The notes beneath the pieces are model-generated. The model worked only from the letters and a program-made list of their open reading frames with translations, ran no database searches and was not told where the DNA came from. A stretch of 64,000 nt of DNA from Anderseniella sp963700885 (GTDB taxonomy: Bacteria > Pseudomonadota > Alphaproteobacteria > Rhizobiales > Aestuariivirgaceae): NCBI GenBank assembly GCA_963700885.1, contig CAVOZJ010000038.1:434001-498000 (forward strand). Reading direction: 5' to 3'. Below, piece by piece: positions 8,581-17,103 of this stretch. A program made the translations under genes and the position numbers. How positions within the stretch are numbered: position 1 is the stretch's first letter; each line of letters starts with the position of its first letter.

Positions 8581-9754
8581 CGAGGAAACCCTGTGTGCTG
8601 AGCCACTTCTGGTCAGGACCTATGAGAACAGCCAGATCCTTGGTCATCTTGCCGCTTTCTACCGTATCAATGCAGACTTTTTCCAGGGTGGTGGCGAACT
8701 TTGCAAGTGCAGCGTTGTCGTCCAGTTTGGCGCGATGGGCGAGACCGCGGGTCCAGGCAAAAATCGATGCAATGGAATTGGTCGACGTCTCCTTGCCTTC
8801 CTGATGCAGGCGATAATGCCGGGTCACCGTACCGTGCGCGGCTTCTGCCTCAACCGTATTGCCGTCCGGGGTCATCAGGACAGATGTCATAAGGCCCAGC
8901 GAACCAAAGCCCTGCGCCACGGTGTCTGACTGAACGTCTCCATCATAATTCTTGCATGCCCAGACATAGGCACCGGACCACTTCATTGCAGAAGCCACCA
9001 TGTCGTCAATCAGGCGATGTTCGTAGGTAAGGCCGGCGTCAGCAAACTCTTTGGCAAATTCAGCGTCGAAGATTTCCTGAAAGATGTCCTTGAAACGACC
9101 GTCATAGGCTTTCAGGATAGTGTTCTTGGTGCTGAGATATACCGGATATCCCAATGTCAGGCCGTAGTTCATGGACGCACGGGCAAAGTCGCGAATCGAA
9201 TCATCGAGATTGTACATGGCCATGGCAACACCGGAGCTCGGAGCCTGGAACACTTCCCTTTCGATGACCTCGCCATCGTCACCTTCAAACTTTATGGTGA
9301 GCTTGCCTGCAGACGGGAACCTGAAGTCCGTTGCGCGATACTGATCACCGAAGGCATGGCGGCCAACGACGATCGGTTGCGTCCATCCAGGAACAAGGCG
9401 CGGTACGTTCGTGCAGATGATCGGGGCGCGGAAAATGACGCCGCCAAGTATGTTGCGGATTGTGCCGTTTGGAGAACGCCACATTTTCTTGAGACCAAAC
9501 TCTTCCACACGCTGTTCATCCGGTGTGATCGTTGCGCACTTGACACCGACGCCATACTCCCTGATTGCCTCAGCGGCATCAATGGTCACCTGGTCATCTG
9601 TCTCGTCGCGGTGCTCGATACCAAGATCATAATATTTCAGGTCGATATCGAGATAGGGATGGATCAGCTTGTCCTTGATGAACTGCCATATGATGCGTGT
9701 CATCTCGTCGCCGTCGAGTTCGACGACGGGATTGTCAACCTTGATCTTGGACAT
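8543..9754 (-). CDS. icd: NADP-dependent isocitrate dehydrogenase
   Basis: The 403-residue protein is of the homodimeric eukaryote-like type common in Hyphomicrobiales. It oxidises isocitrate to 2-oxoglutarate and CO2 in the TCA cycle, making NADPH. Recognisable stretches are VVELDGDEMTRIIW at the N-terminus, ATITPDEQRVEEF, KKMWRSPNGTIRNILGG (substrate-binding region), the metal-binding DDMVASAMKWSG region, and the cofactor-binding EAAHGTVTRHYR. No anomalies are seen. The gene lies between alaS and trmJ, as is usual for this chromosomal block. Confidence 0.97.
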   Translation of the reverse strand: MSKIKVDNPVVELDGDEMTRIIWQFIKDKLIHPYLDIDLKYYDLGIEHRDETDDQVTIDAAEAIREYGVGVKCATITPDEQRVEEFGLKKMWRSPNGTIRNILGGVIFRAPIICTNVPRLVPGWTQPIVVGRHAFGDQYRATDFRFPSAGKLTIKFEGDDGEVIEREVFQAPSSGVAMAMYNLDDSIRDFARASMNYGLTLGYPVYLSTKNTILKAYDGRFKDIFQEIFDAEFAKEFADAGLTYEHRLIDDMVASAMKWSGAYVWACKNYDGDVQSDTVAQGFGSLGLMTSVLMTPDGNTVEAEAAHGTVTRHYRLHQEGKETSTNSIASIFAWTRGLAHRAKLDDNAALAKFATTLEKVCIDTVESGKMTKDLAVLIGPDQKWLSTQGFLDAVDRNLQKAMG

Positions 9755-9908
9755 GGAATCTCAGCCTCGCTTCGTGGGGTTTGGTGCAGCACACAACCGG
9801 TTATCGCGCGGGTCATAGCAAAGCGAGCGCCCAAGAGCAAATGGGCACTTGATCAACACGGATATTTTAATACCGCGCCGCATCAAGAGGCAGGCAATGC
9901 GATGCTGC

Positions 9909-10316
9909 TCAACCTTGCTGGATGAACTGTATGCCGAGTTCCTGATTGTTCCGCCAGCAGACCTGGGCCTTTTTCATGGTGTTGTCAGGCAGTATCCTCA
10001 AATCAAAGCACGATGGAACTGTAACGTCATCAGCAATGCTAAGTCTTGCGCCGGATGAGGTCAGGTCACTGATCTGGCATTGCACATTCAAATCACCGCC
10101 CATATAGGAGATCGAACCCGTCCTGTGCACCTGCTCGCGATGCTCGTTGCGGCTTTTACCATCATTCACGGCCGGGATGTGCGGGTGAGCGGCATTTGCG
10201 TCAGCACTGCGGGATGCGTGCGCCTTTTGCGGCAAGCTGTTGGCACCATGGGTGTTCAATGCCTTCACCCGGTCCAGTTGGTGAAGCAAACGCTGATGCA
10301 GATCAGACGGGGTCAT
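9909..10316 (-). CDS. PilZ domain protein
   Basis: The 135-residue product has a variable polar N-terminus (~60 residues) and a C-terminal PilZ domain, judged by an Arg-rich segment (RNEHREQVHRTG) followed by DLTSSGARLSI, the D/NxSxxG motif that contacts c-di-GMP, and a WRNNQELGIQF strand typical of the domain end. Such stand-alone PilZ proteins couple c-di-GMP to motility or envelope functions. The Arg pair is not in a perfect RxxxR-to-DxSxxG arrangement, so binding is likely but unproven. It stands alone, divergent from trmJ. Confidence 0.75.
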   Translation of the reverse strand: MTPSDLHQRLLHQLDRVKALNTHGANSLPQKAHASRSADANAAHPHIPAVNDGKSRNEHREQVHRTGSISYMGGDLNVQCQISDLTSSGARLSIADDVTVPSCFDLRILPDNTMKKAQVCWRNNQELGIQFIQQG

Positions 10317-10444
10317 TTCAATAGCCCAGTTTCATTTTGCCGGTTGCTGCGGCAATTATCGCCCATGACTGGTGAATGCCGGGTAAATGGTTCAACGCAA
10401 TGAGGCTTGTATTTTTCAGACTCTGGTGTATCGCATAGCGCGCA

Positions 10445-11263
10445 ATGACAGCCTCGCGACCAGACAATTCCGGCAAGCCGGCAGTGATATTGGTGAACCC
10501 GCAACTGGGTGAAAACATCGGCACTGCGGCACGGGCGATGGCCAATTTTGCACTGTCGGAATTGCACATCGTGGAGCCGCGTGACGGCTGGCCCAATGAG
10601 CGCGCACTCAGCGCATCGTCGGGTGCGGTGAACATAATCGAGCAGGCAAGGCTGCATGAAACCTGCATGAAGGCTGTGGAGCCGTTTCACCGGATCTATG
10701 CCACGACAGCCCGGCCGCGCGGCATGACAAAACAGGTCATGACACCGCAGGAGGCCGCTGCAGACATGCATGCGCGCATCGCCGGGGGAGAGCGTGTCGC
10801 GATCATGTTTGGCCGGGAGCGCTGGGGACTCAACAATGACGAGATTTCCCTGGGCGATGTGATCATTACAGCGCCGGTGGATCCTGATTTTGCGTCAATC
10901 AACATCGCGCAGGCAGTATTGCTGGTTGGCTATGAGTGGTACAAACCCCTTGCAGCCAGCCTCGGCATGGGGACCGGTGAACTGGCTGCGATCAAGGAAC
11001 CGGGTTTGAGGGTCCGCGGCGATGAGGGTCTGGCCAGCAAACAGGACCTGCATGGCTTCCTCTCTCACCTGGAGAGGGAACTGGATGCGGCCGGATTTTT
11101 CAAATCACCCGCCATGCGGCCCGGCATGATCCGCAATCTTCGCAACATGTTTCAGCGAATTGAACTCAGCCTGCAGGAAATACGGACCTTGCGCGGTGTG
11201 ATTGCATCCCTGACCAGAGCCCACCTGCGTCACCGCGAAACCGATGGCGAGGCAGACAAATGA
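10445..11263 (+). CDS. trmJ: TrmJ-type tRNA (cytidine/uridine-2'-O-)-methyltransferase
   Basis: This is a SpoU/TrmH (SPOUT) methyltransferase of 272 residues with the TrmJ arrangement: PAVILVNPQLGENIGTAARAM at the start (motif 1), AIMFGRERWGLNNDEI (motif 2) and FASINIAQAVLLVGYEW (motif 3), followed by the ~100-residue helical C-terminal extension that TrmJ uses to bind tRNA. The expected reaction is SAM-dependent 2'-O-methylation of residue 32 of the anticodon loop. The TGA overlaps the murI start (ATGA at 11260-11263), so the pair is translationally coupled. Confidence 0.93.
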   Translation: MTASRPDNSGKPAVILVNPQLGENIGTAARAMANFALSELHIVEPRDGWPNERALSASSGAVNIIEQARLHETCMKAVEPFHRIYATTARPRGMTKQVMTPQEAAADMHARIAGGERVAIMFGRERWGLNNDEISLGDVIITAPVDPDFASINIAQAVLLVGYEWYKPLAASLGMGTGELAAIKEPGLRVRGDEGLASKQDLHGFLSHLERELDAAGFFKSPAMRPGMIRNLRNMFQRIELSLQEIRTLRGVIASLTRAHLRHRETDGEADK

Positions 11264-12081
11264 ACCGCAGCCCGCGCATTCTGGTTTTTGATTCAGGCAG
11301 CGGCGGATTGAGCGTTGTACATGCCCTGCGCGAACAACTGCCCGATGCACACCTGATTTATGCTGCTGACACGGCTGGATTTCCCTATGGAAAATGGGCT
11401 GAAGTCCTGCTGGTCCGCCGCATTTTGCGGGTAATGCGGGAACTGCTGCAACTGGTAAGGCCGGACTGCGTCGTGATCGGCTGCAATACGGCCAGCACGC
11501 TGGCTCTGGATGTGTTGCGCGAAGAGTTTCAGGTGCCGTTTGTGGGAACCGTGCCGGCCATCAAGCCGGCGGCGGCACAAACCAGAACCGGTGTAATTGG
11601 AGTGCTGGCGACGCCGGGAACTGTCAGGCGTGAATACACCAGGACGCTCATTCACACCTACGCATTTCACTGCAAGGTCATCCTGCACGGTGCACAACGG
11701 CTTGCCGAACTGGCCGAGACAAAACTGGCGGGCGGTTCCGTGAACCCGAAGGACCTGCTGGCGGAAATCGGCCCGGTGTTCCGGGCAAAGGGCGGCGCGC
11801 GCGCTGATGTCGTGGTGCTGGGTTGCACGCACTATCCGCTTTTGCTGGACGAGATGAAGGAAGTGGCGCCGTGGCCGGTTGCCTGGATTGATCCGGCGCC
11901 GGCAATAGCGCGCCGTACGACGTTCATTCTGGCCGACGGTGAAAGGGCAGTTGCCGGCCCGGCAGATGTTGAGCCGGACACCGTGATTTTGACCTCGCAA
12001 CCATCATCAGGGGATACAGTGCCCGCCGGATTTGCCGGCGCCGGATTTGACAGGTTGCGAGTTGTAGATATTCCCCTATAG
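11260..12081 (+). CDS. murI: glutamate racemase
   Basis: MurI makes D-glutamate for peptidoglycan. The 273-residue protein has the N-terminal FDSGSGGLSV, the first catalytic Cys in GCNTAST (about residue 76) and the second in LGCTHYPLL (about residue 190), each in the expected context. Starting within the trmJ stop codon, it is co-transcribed with trmJ. A 31-nt imperfect palindrome begins nine bases after its stop and may end the transcript. Confidence 0.95.
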   Translation: MNRSPRILVFDSGSGGLSVVHALREQLPDAHLIYAADTAGFPYGKWAEVLLVRRILRVMRELLQLVRPDCVVIGCNTASTLALDVLREEFQVPFVGTVPAIKPAAAQTRTGVIGVLATPGTVRREYTRTLIHTYAFHCKVILHGAQRLAELAETKLAGGSVNPKDLLAEIGPVFRAKGGARADVVVLGCTHYPLLLDEMKEVAPWPVAWIDPAPAIARRTTFILADGERAVAGPADVEPDTVILTSQPSSGDTVPAGFAGAGFDRLRVVDIPL

Positions 12082-12089
12082 ACTGGCTG

Positions 12090-12120
12090 ATACCCGGTCC
12101 CGGTTACCGGGATCTGGTAT
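12090..12120. repeat. solo palindrome sharing the ends of the 20-kb structured element
   Basis: Two 15-base arms flank a single T: 12090-12104 and 12106-12120 are inverted copies with two mismatches. The right arm, read outward, is ATACCAGATCCCGGT, which differs at one base from the first 15 bases (ATACCAGATCCCAGT) of the terminal inverted repeats of the 265-bp element at 19981-20245. It may be a deletion derivative holding only the ends, or a hairpin of the same family. The remainder of 12121-12383, up to rpsD, holds only leader sequence. Confidence 0.7.
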
Positions 12121-12383
12121 GATGCGATACTGGTGTTTGACAGTTGCCGTGTTCCGGCGTAAAAGCCACCCCGTTCTGTGCCGTTGCGGCCAGAACATTG
12201 CCTGTTCGTGACTGTTTCGCCTTTCCCGATTTTAAAACGCGGGAACACTTTGAGGAGGAACAGTCTGTCGCACCGGGATACCGGTGACAAGGAGAGCAGG
12301 CTTTATAACCCGAAAGGCGGTCAGCGGAATTTTATCCGGCACTGGCCGCTGTTTTTATTTTTGATCTGGAGTTCATTGCAACA

Positions 12384-13001
12384 ATGTCTAATCGTGTAAG
12401 CTCAAAGTACAAACTTGATCGCCGCATGGGCGAGAACATCTGGGGCCGTCCGAAGTCGCCGGTTAATCGCCGCGAATACGGACCTGGCCAGCATGGCCAG
12501 CGCCGCAAGGGCAAGCTCAGCGACTTCGGTACGCAGTTGCGCGCCAAGCAGAAGCTGAAAGGCTATTACGGCTCGATCTCTGAAAAGCAGTTCCTGGCAA
12601 CCTACAAGGAAGCCTCGCGGATCAAGGGCAACACCGCGGAAAACCTGATCGGTCTGCTTGAGAGCCGGCTTGATGCGGTTGTTTATCGCGCAAAACTGGT
12701 TCCAACGGTTTTTGCAGCGCGCCAGTTTGTCAATCACGGCCACGTGCTGGTCAACGGCAAGCGGGTAAACATCCCAAGCTACCGCGTCAGCGTTGACGAT
12801 GTCATTGAAATTCGCCAGAAGTCCCGCGAGATGGGGCTGGTGCTTGAAGCCATCCAGAGTCCGGAACGCGATGTTCCCGATTATATCGATGCAGACCACA
12901 AGAAGCTGACAGCGAAACTTGTGCGCATCCCGCTGCTGGCCGACGTGCCGTATCCGGTGATGATGGAGCCGAACCTGGTCATCGAATTTTATTCAAGCTG
13001 A
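12384..13001 (+). CDS. rpsD: 30S ribosomal protein S4
   Basis: The 205-residue protein matches the alphaproteobacterial S4 throughout: RRMGENIWGRPKSPVNRREY, GPGQHGQRRKGKLSDFG, LLESRLDAVVYRA, and the S4 RNA-binding domain ARQFVNHGHVLVNGKRVNIP, ending in NLVIEFYSS. It binds 16S rRNA early in 30S assembly. It is a single-gene unit with a ~300-base upstream region and a clear terminator 28 bases after the stop. Confidence 0.98.
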   Translation: MSNRVSSKYKLDRRMGENIWGRPKSPVNRREYGPGQHGQRRKGKLSDFGTQLRAKQKLKGYYGSISEKQFLATYKEASRIKGNTAENLIGLLESRLDAVVYRAKLVPTVFAARQFVNHGHVLVNGKRVNIPSYRVSVDDVIEIRQKSREMGLVLEAIQSPERDVPDYIDADHKKLTAKLVRIPLLADVPYPVMMEPNLVIEFYSS

Positions 13002-13029
13002 TCCAGCTGTCAGCTTTATCGAAGTCCGG

Positions 13030-13057
13030 CCCGGCAGGTTCATCTGCCGGGTCTTTT
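13030..13057 (+). terminator. rho-independent terminator of rpsD
   Basis: CCCGGCAG (13030-13037) pairs perfectly with CTGCCGGG (13044-13051) across a GTTCAT loop and is followed by TCTTTTTG. The placement directly after rpsD makes this the clearest intrinsic terminator in the window. Confidence 0.92.
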
Positions 13058-13078
13058 TGTCTGAGGAGTTGTCGAGAT

Positions 13079-13717
13079 ATGAAGCTTTACATCGGAAACC
13101 AGAAGTATTCTTCCTGGTCGTTGAGGCCGTGGATAGCGATGAAGGTGAAAGGGGTGGAATTCACCGAAGTTCTGCGCCGGTTTGATGATCATCCGGAGCG
13201 GATTGATTTCAAGACATTTTCGCCAACTGGCAAAGTGCCGTTGCTGGACAATGACGGTGTAAAAATCTGGGAGTCACTCGCCATTCTGGAATATCTGGCG
13301 GACCTGTTTCCGGACAAGGGATTCTGGCCCCGGGAATTGAGCCGGCGCGCTCATGCCCGGGCGATCTCGGCTGAAATGCTTGCTGGTTTCGCAGCTCTGC
13401 GCAACGAGTGTCCCATGAACATGGCTCGAAGGATTGGCGCGATAGAAGTTTCCGACAGCGTGCGCCGTGACGTTGCACGCATCGAGCAGATCTGGCGTGA
13501 GTGTCTTGAAGAATCAGGCGGGCCATTCCTGTTCGGAGAATTCTGCAACGCGGATGCGATGTATGCCCCGGTGATCAACAGGTTCGAGGTCTACCAATTG
13601 TCCTGGAGCGCTCCGGTGACAACCTATTCGGCCGCAATGAAAGCATTGCCGGCGTGGCAGGAGTGGCAAACCGCGGGCAGGGCCGAACCCTGGATTTTTC
13701 CGGAAGACGAGGCGTAG
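13079..13717 (+). CDS. glutathione S-transferase family protein
   Basis: The 212-residue protein has the two-domain GST build. The thioredoxin-like N-terminal domain carries NQKYSSWSLRPW (Ser as the likely glutathione-activating residue), PTGKVPLL with the cis-Pro, and ESLAILEYLA, where Glu-Ser contacts glutathione. The helical C-terminal domain follows from about residue 90. It resembles the zeta/maleylacetoacetate-isomerase-like group only in general; substrate unknown. GAGGAG about eight bases upstream of the ATG supports the start. Confidence 0.88.
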   Translation: MKLYIGNQKYSSWSLRPWIAMKVKGVEFTEVLRRFDDHPERIDFKTFSPTGKVPLLDNDGVKIWESLAILEYLADLFPDKGFWPRELSRRAHARAISAEMLAGFAALRNECPMNMARRIGAIEVSDSVRRDVARIEQIWRECLEESGGPFLFGEFCNADAMYAPVINRFEVYQLSWSAPVTTYSAAMKALPAWQEWQTAGRAEPWIFPEDEA

Positions 13718-13730
13718 AGCATCCGCACTA

Positions 13731-15047
13731 TCAAGCCTCGTGCCGGTTGCGGAACAGTTCCCAGGCAAATTTGGCTCTGACGCCTATATCCAGAAACGGG
13801 CGCGGCGGGACTTTTGAGGGGATGCCAAGGCTTTCCATGTCGGCAATCATCGGGTTGTCGACACCGCAGGCCATGTCTGCCGCCAGCTTTCCCGAAATCG
13901 TGCCTTTGGTTACTCCCACGGCGTTCTGGCAAGTGGCGGCCCAGACATTGCCGGCGACTTTGCCAAAGCCGGGAGCGCCGTTTTTCGACAGGCAGATGTA
14001 ACCGGTCCATGTATGTTCCATGGTTACTTCGGGCAGCATTGGAAACCGGTTGTCGAACAATCGCTTGTGCTCTTTCGCGATGCTTGCGCGGCCGGCATCG
14101 GTAAATCGAACGGATGGCTGGAAGTGTATGTTTTGTCGAATCAATATGCGCTTGTCCGGGGTATAACGCATGGTAATGCCGGCGAACGCGTTGGCGGGAG
14201 TCAATCCCCAGTCGAGATCGACGCCATAGAGATTTTGCTCTGTCTCGTTCAACGGTCTGGTCAGGCTTGCATGGGCAGCGAACCGTAACAGCCTGCCTCG
14301 ATAAAATCCGAACTGATCCGCCAACCCGTTGACACAGATGATGAGCCTCGGCGCAAACACGCTGCCCGCTGGGGTCTGCGCCGTTATGCCATTGACATAA
14401 TCAATGTCCAGAACGGGCGAGTGCTCGAAAAGTTCAACATTGTCCGGCAGGCTACCAGCCAGGCCGCGGGTCAGTGCGGCAGGGTTCATCAGAATGCAGC
14501 CGGGGGTGTAAATGGCGGCGTTGAAGTGATTGGAACCAACCTTGCTGCTCAATTCCTGTCTGTCTATCCAGGTCAGGGCTTCGCCGATGGCTTCCAGTTC
14601 ACGAGCGAAAGGTTCGAGTATTTCGCCCGTACCGCGTGCGCTGACTGCAGCATGATACTTGCCTCTTTGCGCCCAGCCGCAGTCAATTTTGTGCTGCTTC
14701 ACCATGTCTTCAAGATGGGCAATGGCGGCTCGCGCCAACCCCATATAGCACATTGATGCCTGAAGTTCTTCGAGCGATGAGCCGACATTATGCGGCAGGT
14801 CGATTGCAAAGCCCGAGTTTCTGCCTGATGCTCCCTCGGCGACCTCGTGAGCCTCCAGCACAACAATTCGATCATCCGGCCTGTTACCGGCCAGTTGCCG
14901 CGCTGCCGACAGGCCGGAGAATCCGGCGCCGATGACCAGCCAGTCGGCCCTGATGCTGCCGGCAACTGCAGAACGGTGCTGTCTTGGCGGAAGCACGGCA
15001 CTCCATCCGTTGGAGTTGTCGTCTTCGGGCAACAGGTTGATCTTCAT
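13731..15047 (-). CDS. FAD-dependent amine/imino-acid oxidoreductase (DAO family, OrdL/PuuB-like)
   Basis: The 438-residue protein has a Rossmann FAD site near residue 37 (WLVIGAGFSGLSAARQLA), VVLEAHEVAEGASGRNSGF as in gamma-glutamylputrescine oxidase and related enzymes, and a late WAATCQNAVGVTKGTISG segment resembling the family's C-terminal FAD contact. These enzymes oxidise amines or N-methyl amino acids with release of H2O2 or electron transfer. A cupin gene ends nine bases upstream of its start, so the two are probably one transcription unit. Substrate not deducible. Confidence 0.85.
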   Translation of the reverse strand: MKINLLPEDDNSNGWSAVLPPRQHRSAVAGSIRADWLVIGAGFSGLSAARQLAGNRPDDRIVVLEAHEVAEGASGRNSGFAIDLPHNVGSSLEELQASMCYMGLARAAIAHLEDMVKQHKIDCGWAQRGKYHAAVSARGTGEILEPFARELEAIGEALTWIDRQELSSKVGSNHFNAAIYTPGCILMNPAALTRGLAGSLPDNVELFEHSPVLDIDYVNGITAQTPAGSVFAPRLIICVNGLADQFGFYRGRLLRFAAHASLTRPLNETEQNLYGVDLDWGLTPANAFAGITMRYTPDKRILIRQNIHFQPSVRFTDAGRASIAKEHKRLFDNRFPMLPEVTMEHTWTGYICLSKNGAPGFGKVAGNVWAATCQNAVGVTKGTISGKLAADMACGVDNPMIADMESLGIPSKVPPRPFLDIGVRAKFAWELFRNRHEA

Positions 15048-15056
15048 GTCAGCATC

Positions 15057-15419
15057 TCAATCCGACTGAGCATCCGCCCAGTTGGCAGGGTGAATGGCAA
15101 AAAACACCAGGGCGTCTTCTGCTTCATACACAAGCGGTGTGCCGGCCGGTAGCCATATGGAATCGTTTCTGGCCGCCTCAAGGATACCTTCCGGCGTGTG
15201 AACTCTCACCTGGCCTTCCACTACATGAAGCACTTCGTCGTACTTGACCGTCCACTCCAGCCTGGCGTTGCTCAGCCGTGCCATGCCGCATCCCAGTTCA
15301 CTGCCGTCTTCGCTGGAACAAATGCTGGCCAGTTGCGCCTGGTCACCGCCCTCTGCACGTGGTTTGAACTCCAGGTTCTTAAAGGTCACCAGCCTGGCCG
15401 GTGACTTGGTTTTGCTCAT
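15057..15419 (-). CDS. small cupin-domain protein (EutQ-like)
   Basis: The start chosen at 15419 (MSKTKSPARLVTFKNLEF) gives a 120-residue single-domain cupin; the frame stays open 80 codons further upstream, but that part is not family-like. Cupin cues are KYDEVLHVVEGQVRVHTPEG and IWLPAGTPLVYEAEDALVFFAI. The motif resembles the EutQ-type cupin. It precedes the FAD oxidoreductase by nine bases on the same strand, so it likely works with that enzyme on an amine, but no activity can be assigned. Confidence 0.75.
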   Translation of the reverse strand: MSKTKSPARLVTFKNLEFKPRAEGGDQAQLASICSSEDGSELGCGMARLSNARLEWTVKYDEVLHVVEGQVRVHTPEGILEAARNDSIWLPAGTPLVYEAEDALVFFAIHPANWADAQSD

Positions 15420-15614
15420 ATTGTGATCCCCATTCAGGTTGCTCCGGCAGTCAGCCTTCAGGCCGAGTCTGTCAAATCCAGCGGCCTTCCCGGCAACATG
15501 AAACAAGGAGCTTTGGCTGACAAGCTTTGACGGGTTGAAACATTGCGGCAAGACGCATAGATAATCGGCATATTGCCATGACCCTGCCCGATGATTCGAT
15601 TTTTGAAAGACCGG

Positions 15615-16376
15615 ATGTCCGCACTGCTCGAACTCAAGAACCTGGTAAAACGTTTTCACTCGTTCACCGCCGTGAACCGCATTTCGCTTGAAGTGCCGGC
15701 CGGCGAAGTGCTGGGCTTCCTGGGCCCGAACGGGGCTGGAAAATCAACCACCATGAAGATGGCTGTAGGCTTCCTTGACGCCGATGAAGGCAGTGCGCGC
15801 ATTTGCGGTGTGGATGTTGCCGGGCAACCTGAACTGGCGCGGCGCAATCTCGGTTACCTCCCGGAAGGTGCGCCAGCTTACGGAGAGATGTCTGTCATGG
15901 CGTTCCTCAGGTTTTGCGCCAGGTTGCGCGACCTCAGGGGCGATGAAGCGCGGCAGGCCATCGCCCGCGCTATGGAGCGTACCGACCTTGGCGGCGTGCT
16001 GGACCAACCGATCGAAACCATGTCAAAGGGGTTCAAGCGCCGCGTCGGACTGGCGCAGGCCATCCTTCACGAGCCAAAGGTGCTGATTCTGGATGAGCCT
16101 ACCGATGGTCTGGATCCCAATCAGAAACACCATGTGCGAAAGCTCATCCGCGATATGTCTGCAGATCGCGCAATTGTCATATCCACTCACATCCTCGAGG
16201 AAGTCGACGCGGTCTGTACGCGCGCGGTCATCATTGACCAGGGTGCAATTGTGGCCGACGGGACGGCGGCGGAGCTTCGCAAACTCGGACCGGAAAAAGC
16301 CAGGAGCACCAGCCTCGAAGACGCCTTCCGGCATGTTACCGCCCCCGTGACAGCGGATGACCGGTCTCATGTCTAA
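15615..16376 (+). CDS. ABC transporter ATP-binding protein, GldA/CcmA-like
   Basis: A complete ABC ATPase: Walker A GPNGAGKST, Q-loop region YLPEGAPAYGEM, a degenerate signature MSKGFKRRVGLAQAI, Walker B VLILDEPTDGLDP and the switch His in STHILEEVD. The class matches GldA-type exporters (ATPase plus membrane partners GldF and GldG). Start 15615 (MSALLELKNLVKRF) fits the family; an ATG eight codons earlier is possible. It overlaps the permease gene, and four genes run in overlap from here to 19981. Confidence 0.9.
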   Translation: MSALLELKNLVKRFHSFTAVNRISLEVPAGEVLGFLGPNGAGKSTTMKMAVGFLDADEGSARICGVDVAGQPELARRNLGYLPEGAPAYGEMSVMAFLRFCARLRDLRGDEARQAIARAMERTDLGGVLDQPIETMSKGFKRRVGLAQAILHEPKVLILDEPTDGLDPNQKHHVRKLIRDMSADRAIVISTHILEEVDAVCTRAVIIDQGAIVADGTAAELRKLGPEKARSTSLEDAFRHVTAPVTADDRSHV

Positions 16377-17103
16377 GATGCTGGCGATTTTTCAGCGGGA
16401 GCTGTCAGGGTATTTCAACACCCCGATAGCCTATGTATTCCTGATCATTTTCGTGATGCTGGGCGGCCTGTTTACCTTCTATGTGGGTAATTTGTACGAA
16501 CGCGGCGTCGCTGACATGCTGCCGTATTTCACCTATCTGCCCTGGTTGTTCCTGATTCTGGTACCGGCAATTTCAATGCGGTTGTGGTCCGAGGAACGCC
16601 GTAGCGGCACCATTGAACTGTTGATGACCATGCCCATCAGTGTATGGCAGGCAGTTGCCGGCAAGTGGCTGGCGGGCGTGGTTTTCGTGGCTGTTGCACT
16701 GGCATGCACAACTCCATTGTGGCTTACCGTCAACTATCTCGGATCGCCGGACAATGGGGTGATCGCCGTCAGCTACGCCGGGGCTCTTGCCCTTGCCAGT
16801 GTGTTTCTGGCCATAGGCAGTTGCATGTCGGCGCTGACCAGCAATCAGGTGATAGCTTTCGTTCTGGCTGTTAGTGCGGGGTTTGTTTTCGTAACCTCTG
16901 GAACACCCATCGTGCTCGATGGAGTTCGTGCGGTTGCTCCTGAATCAGTCGCGCTGGGTATCAGTTCCTTGTCCATGCTGACGCACTATGAAGGACTGAC
17001 CCGTGGCCTGATAGATGTGCCAGCCGTGGTGTGGGCCGCTTCGATGACTGCGTTCTGGCTGTTTGCCACGGTGATCGTTGTTGAACTTAAAAAGGCCGGG
17101 TGA
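16357..17103 (+). CDS. ABC transporter permease, GldF-like (ABC-2 type)
   Basis: The 248-residue membrane protein has about six hydrophobic segments, starting with FNTPIAYVFLIIFVMLGGLFTF, and the SEERRSGTIELLMTMPIS cytoplasmic loop that marks ABC-2/GldF permeases. Starts at 16357 or 16369 (MSKMLAIFQREL) both overlap the ATPase gene; the second looks more like the family. It presumably pairs with the preceding ATPase and with the GldG-like protein, whose GTG start overlaps its stop (GTGA at 17100-17103). Confidence 0.88.
   Translation: MTGLMSKMLAIFQRELSGYFNTPIAYVFLIIFVMLGGLFTFYVGNLYERGVADMLPYFTYLPWLFLILVPAISMRLWSEERRSGTIELLMTMPISVWQAVAGKWLAGVVFVAVALACTTPLWLTVNYLGSPDNGVIAVSYAGALALASVFLAIGSCMSALTSNQVIAFVLAVSAGFVFVTSGTPIVLDGVRAVAPESVALGISSLSMLTHYEGLTRGLIDVPAVVWAASMTAFWLFATVIVVELKKAG

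Noticed and set aside
9017..9925. 302-codon open frame on the plus strand
   Set aside because: It is antisense to the clearly conserved icd gene and shows no recognisable domain.
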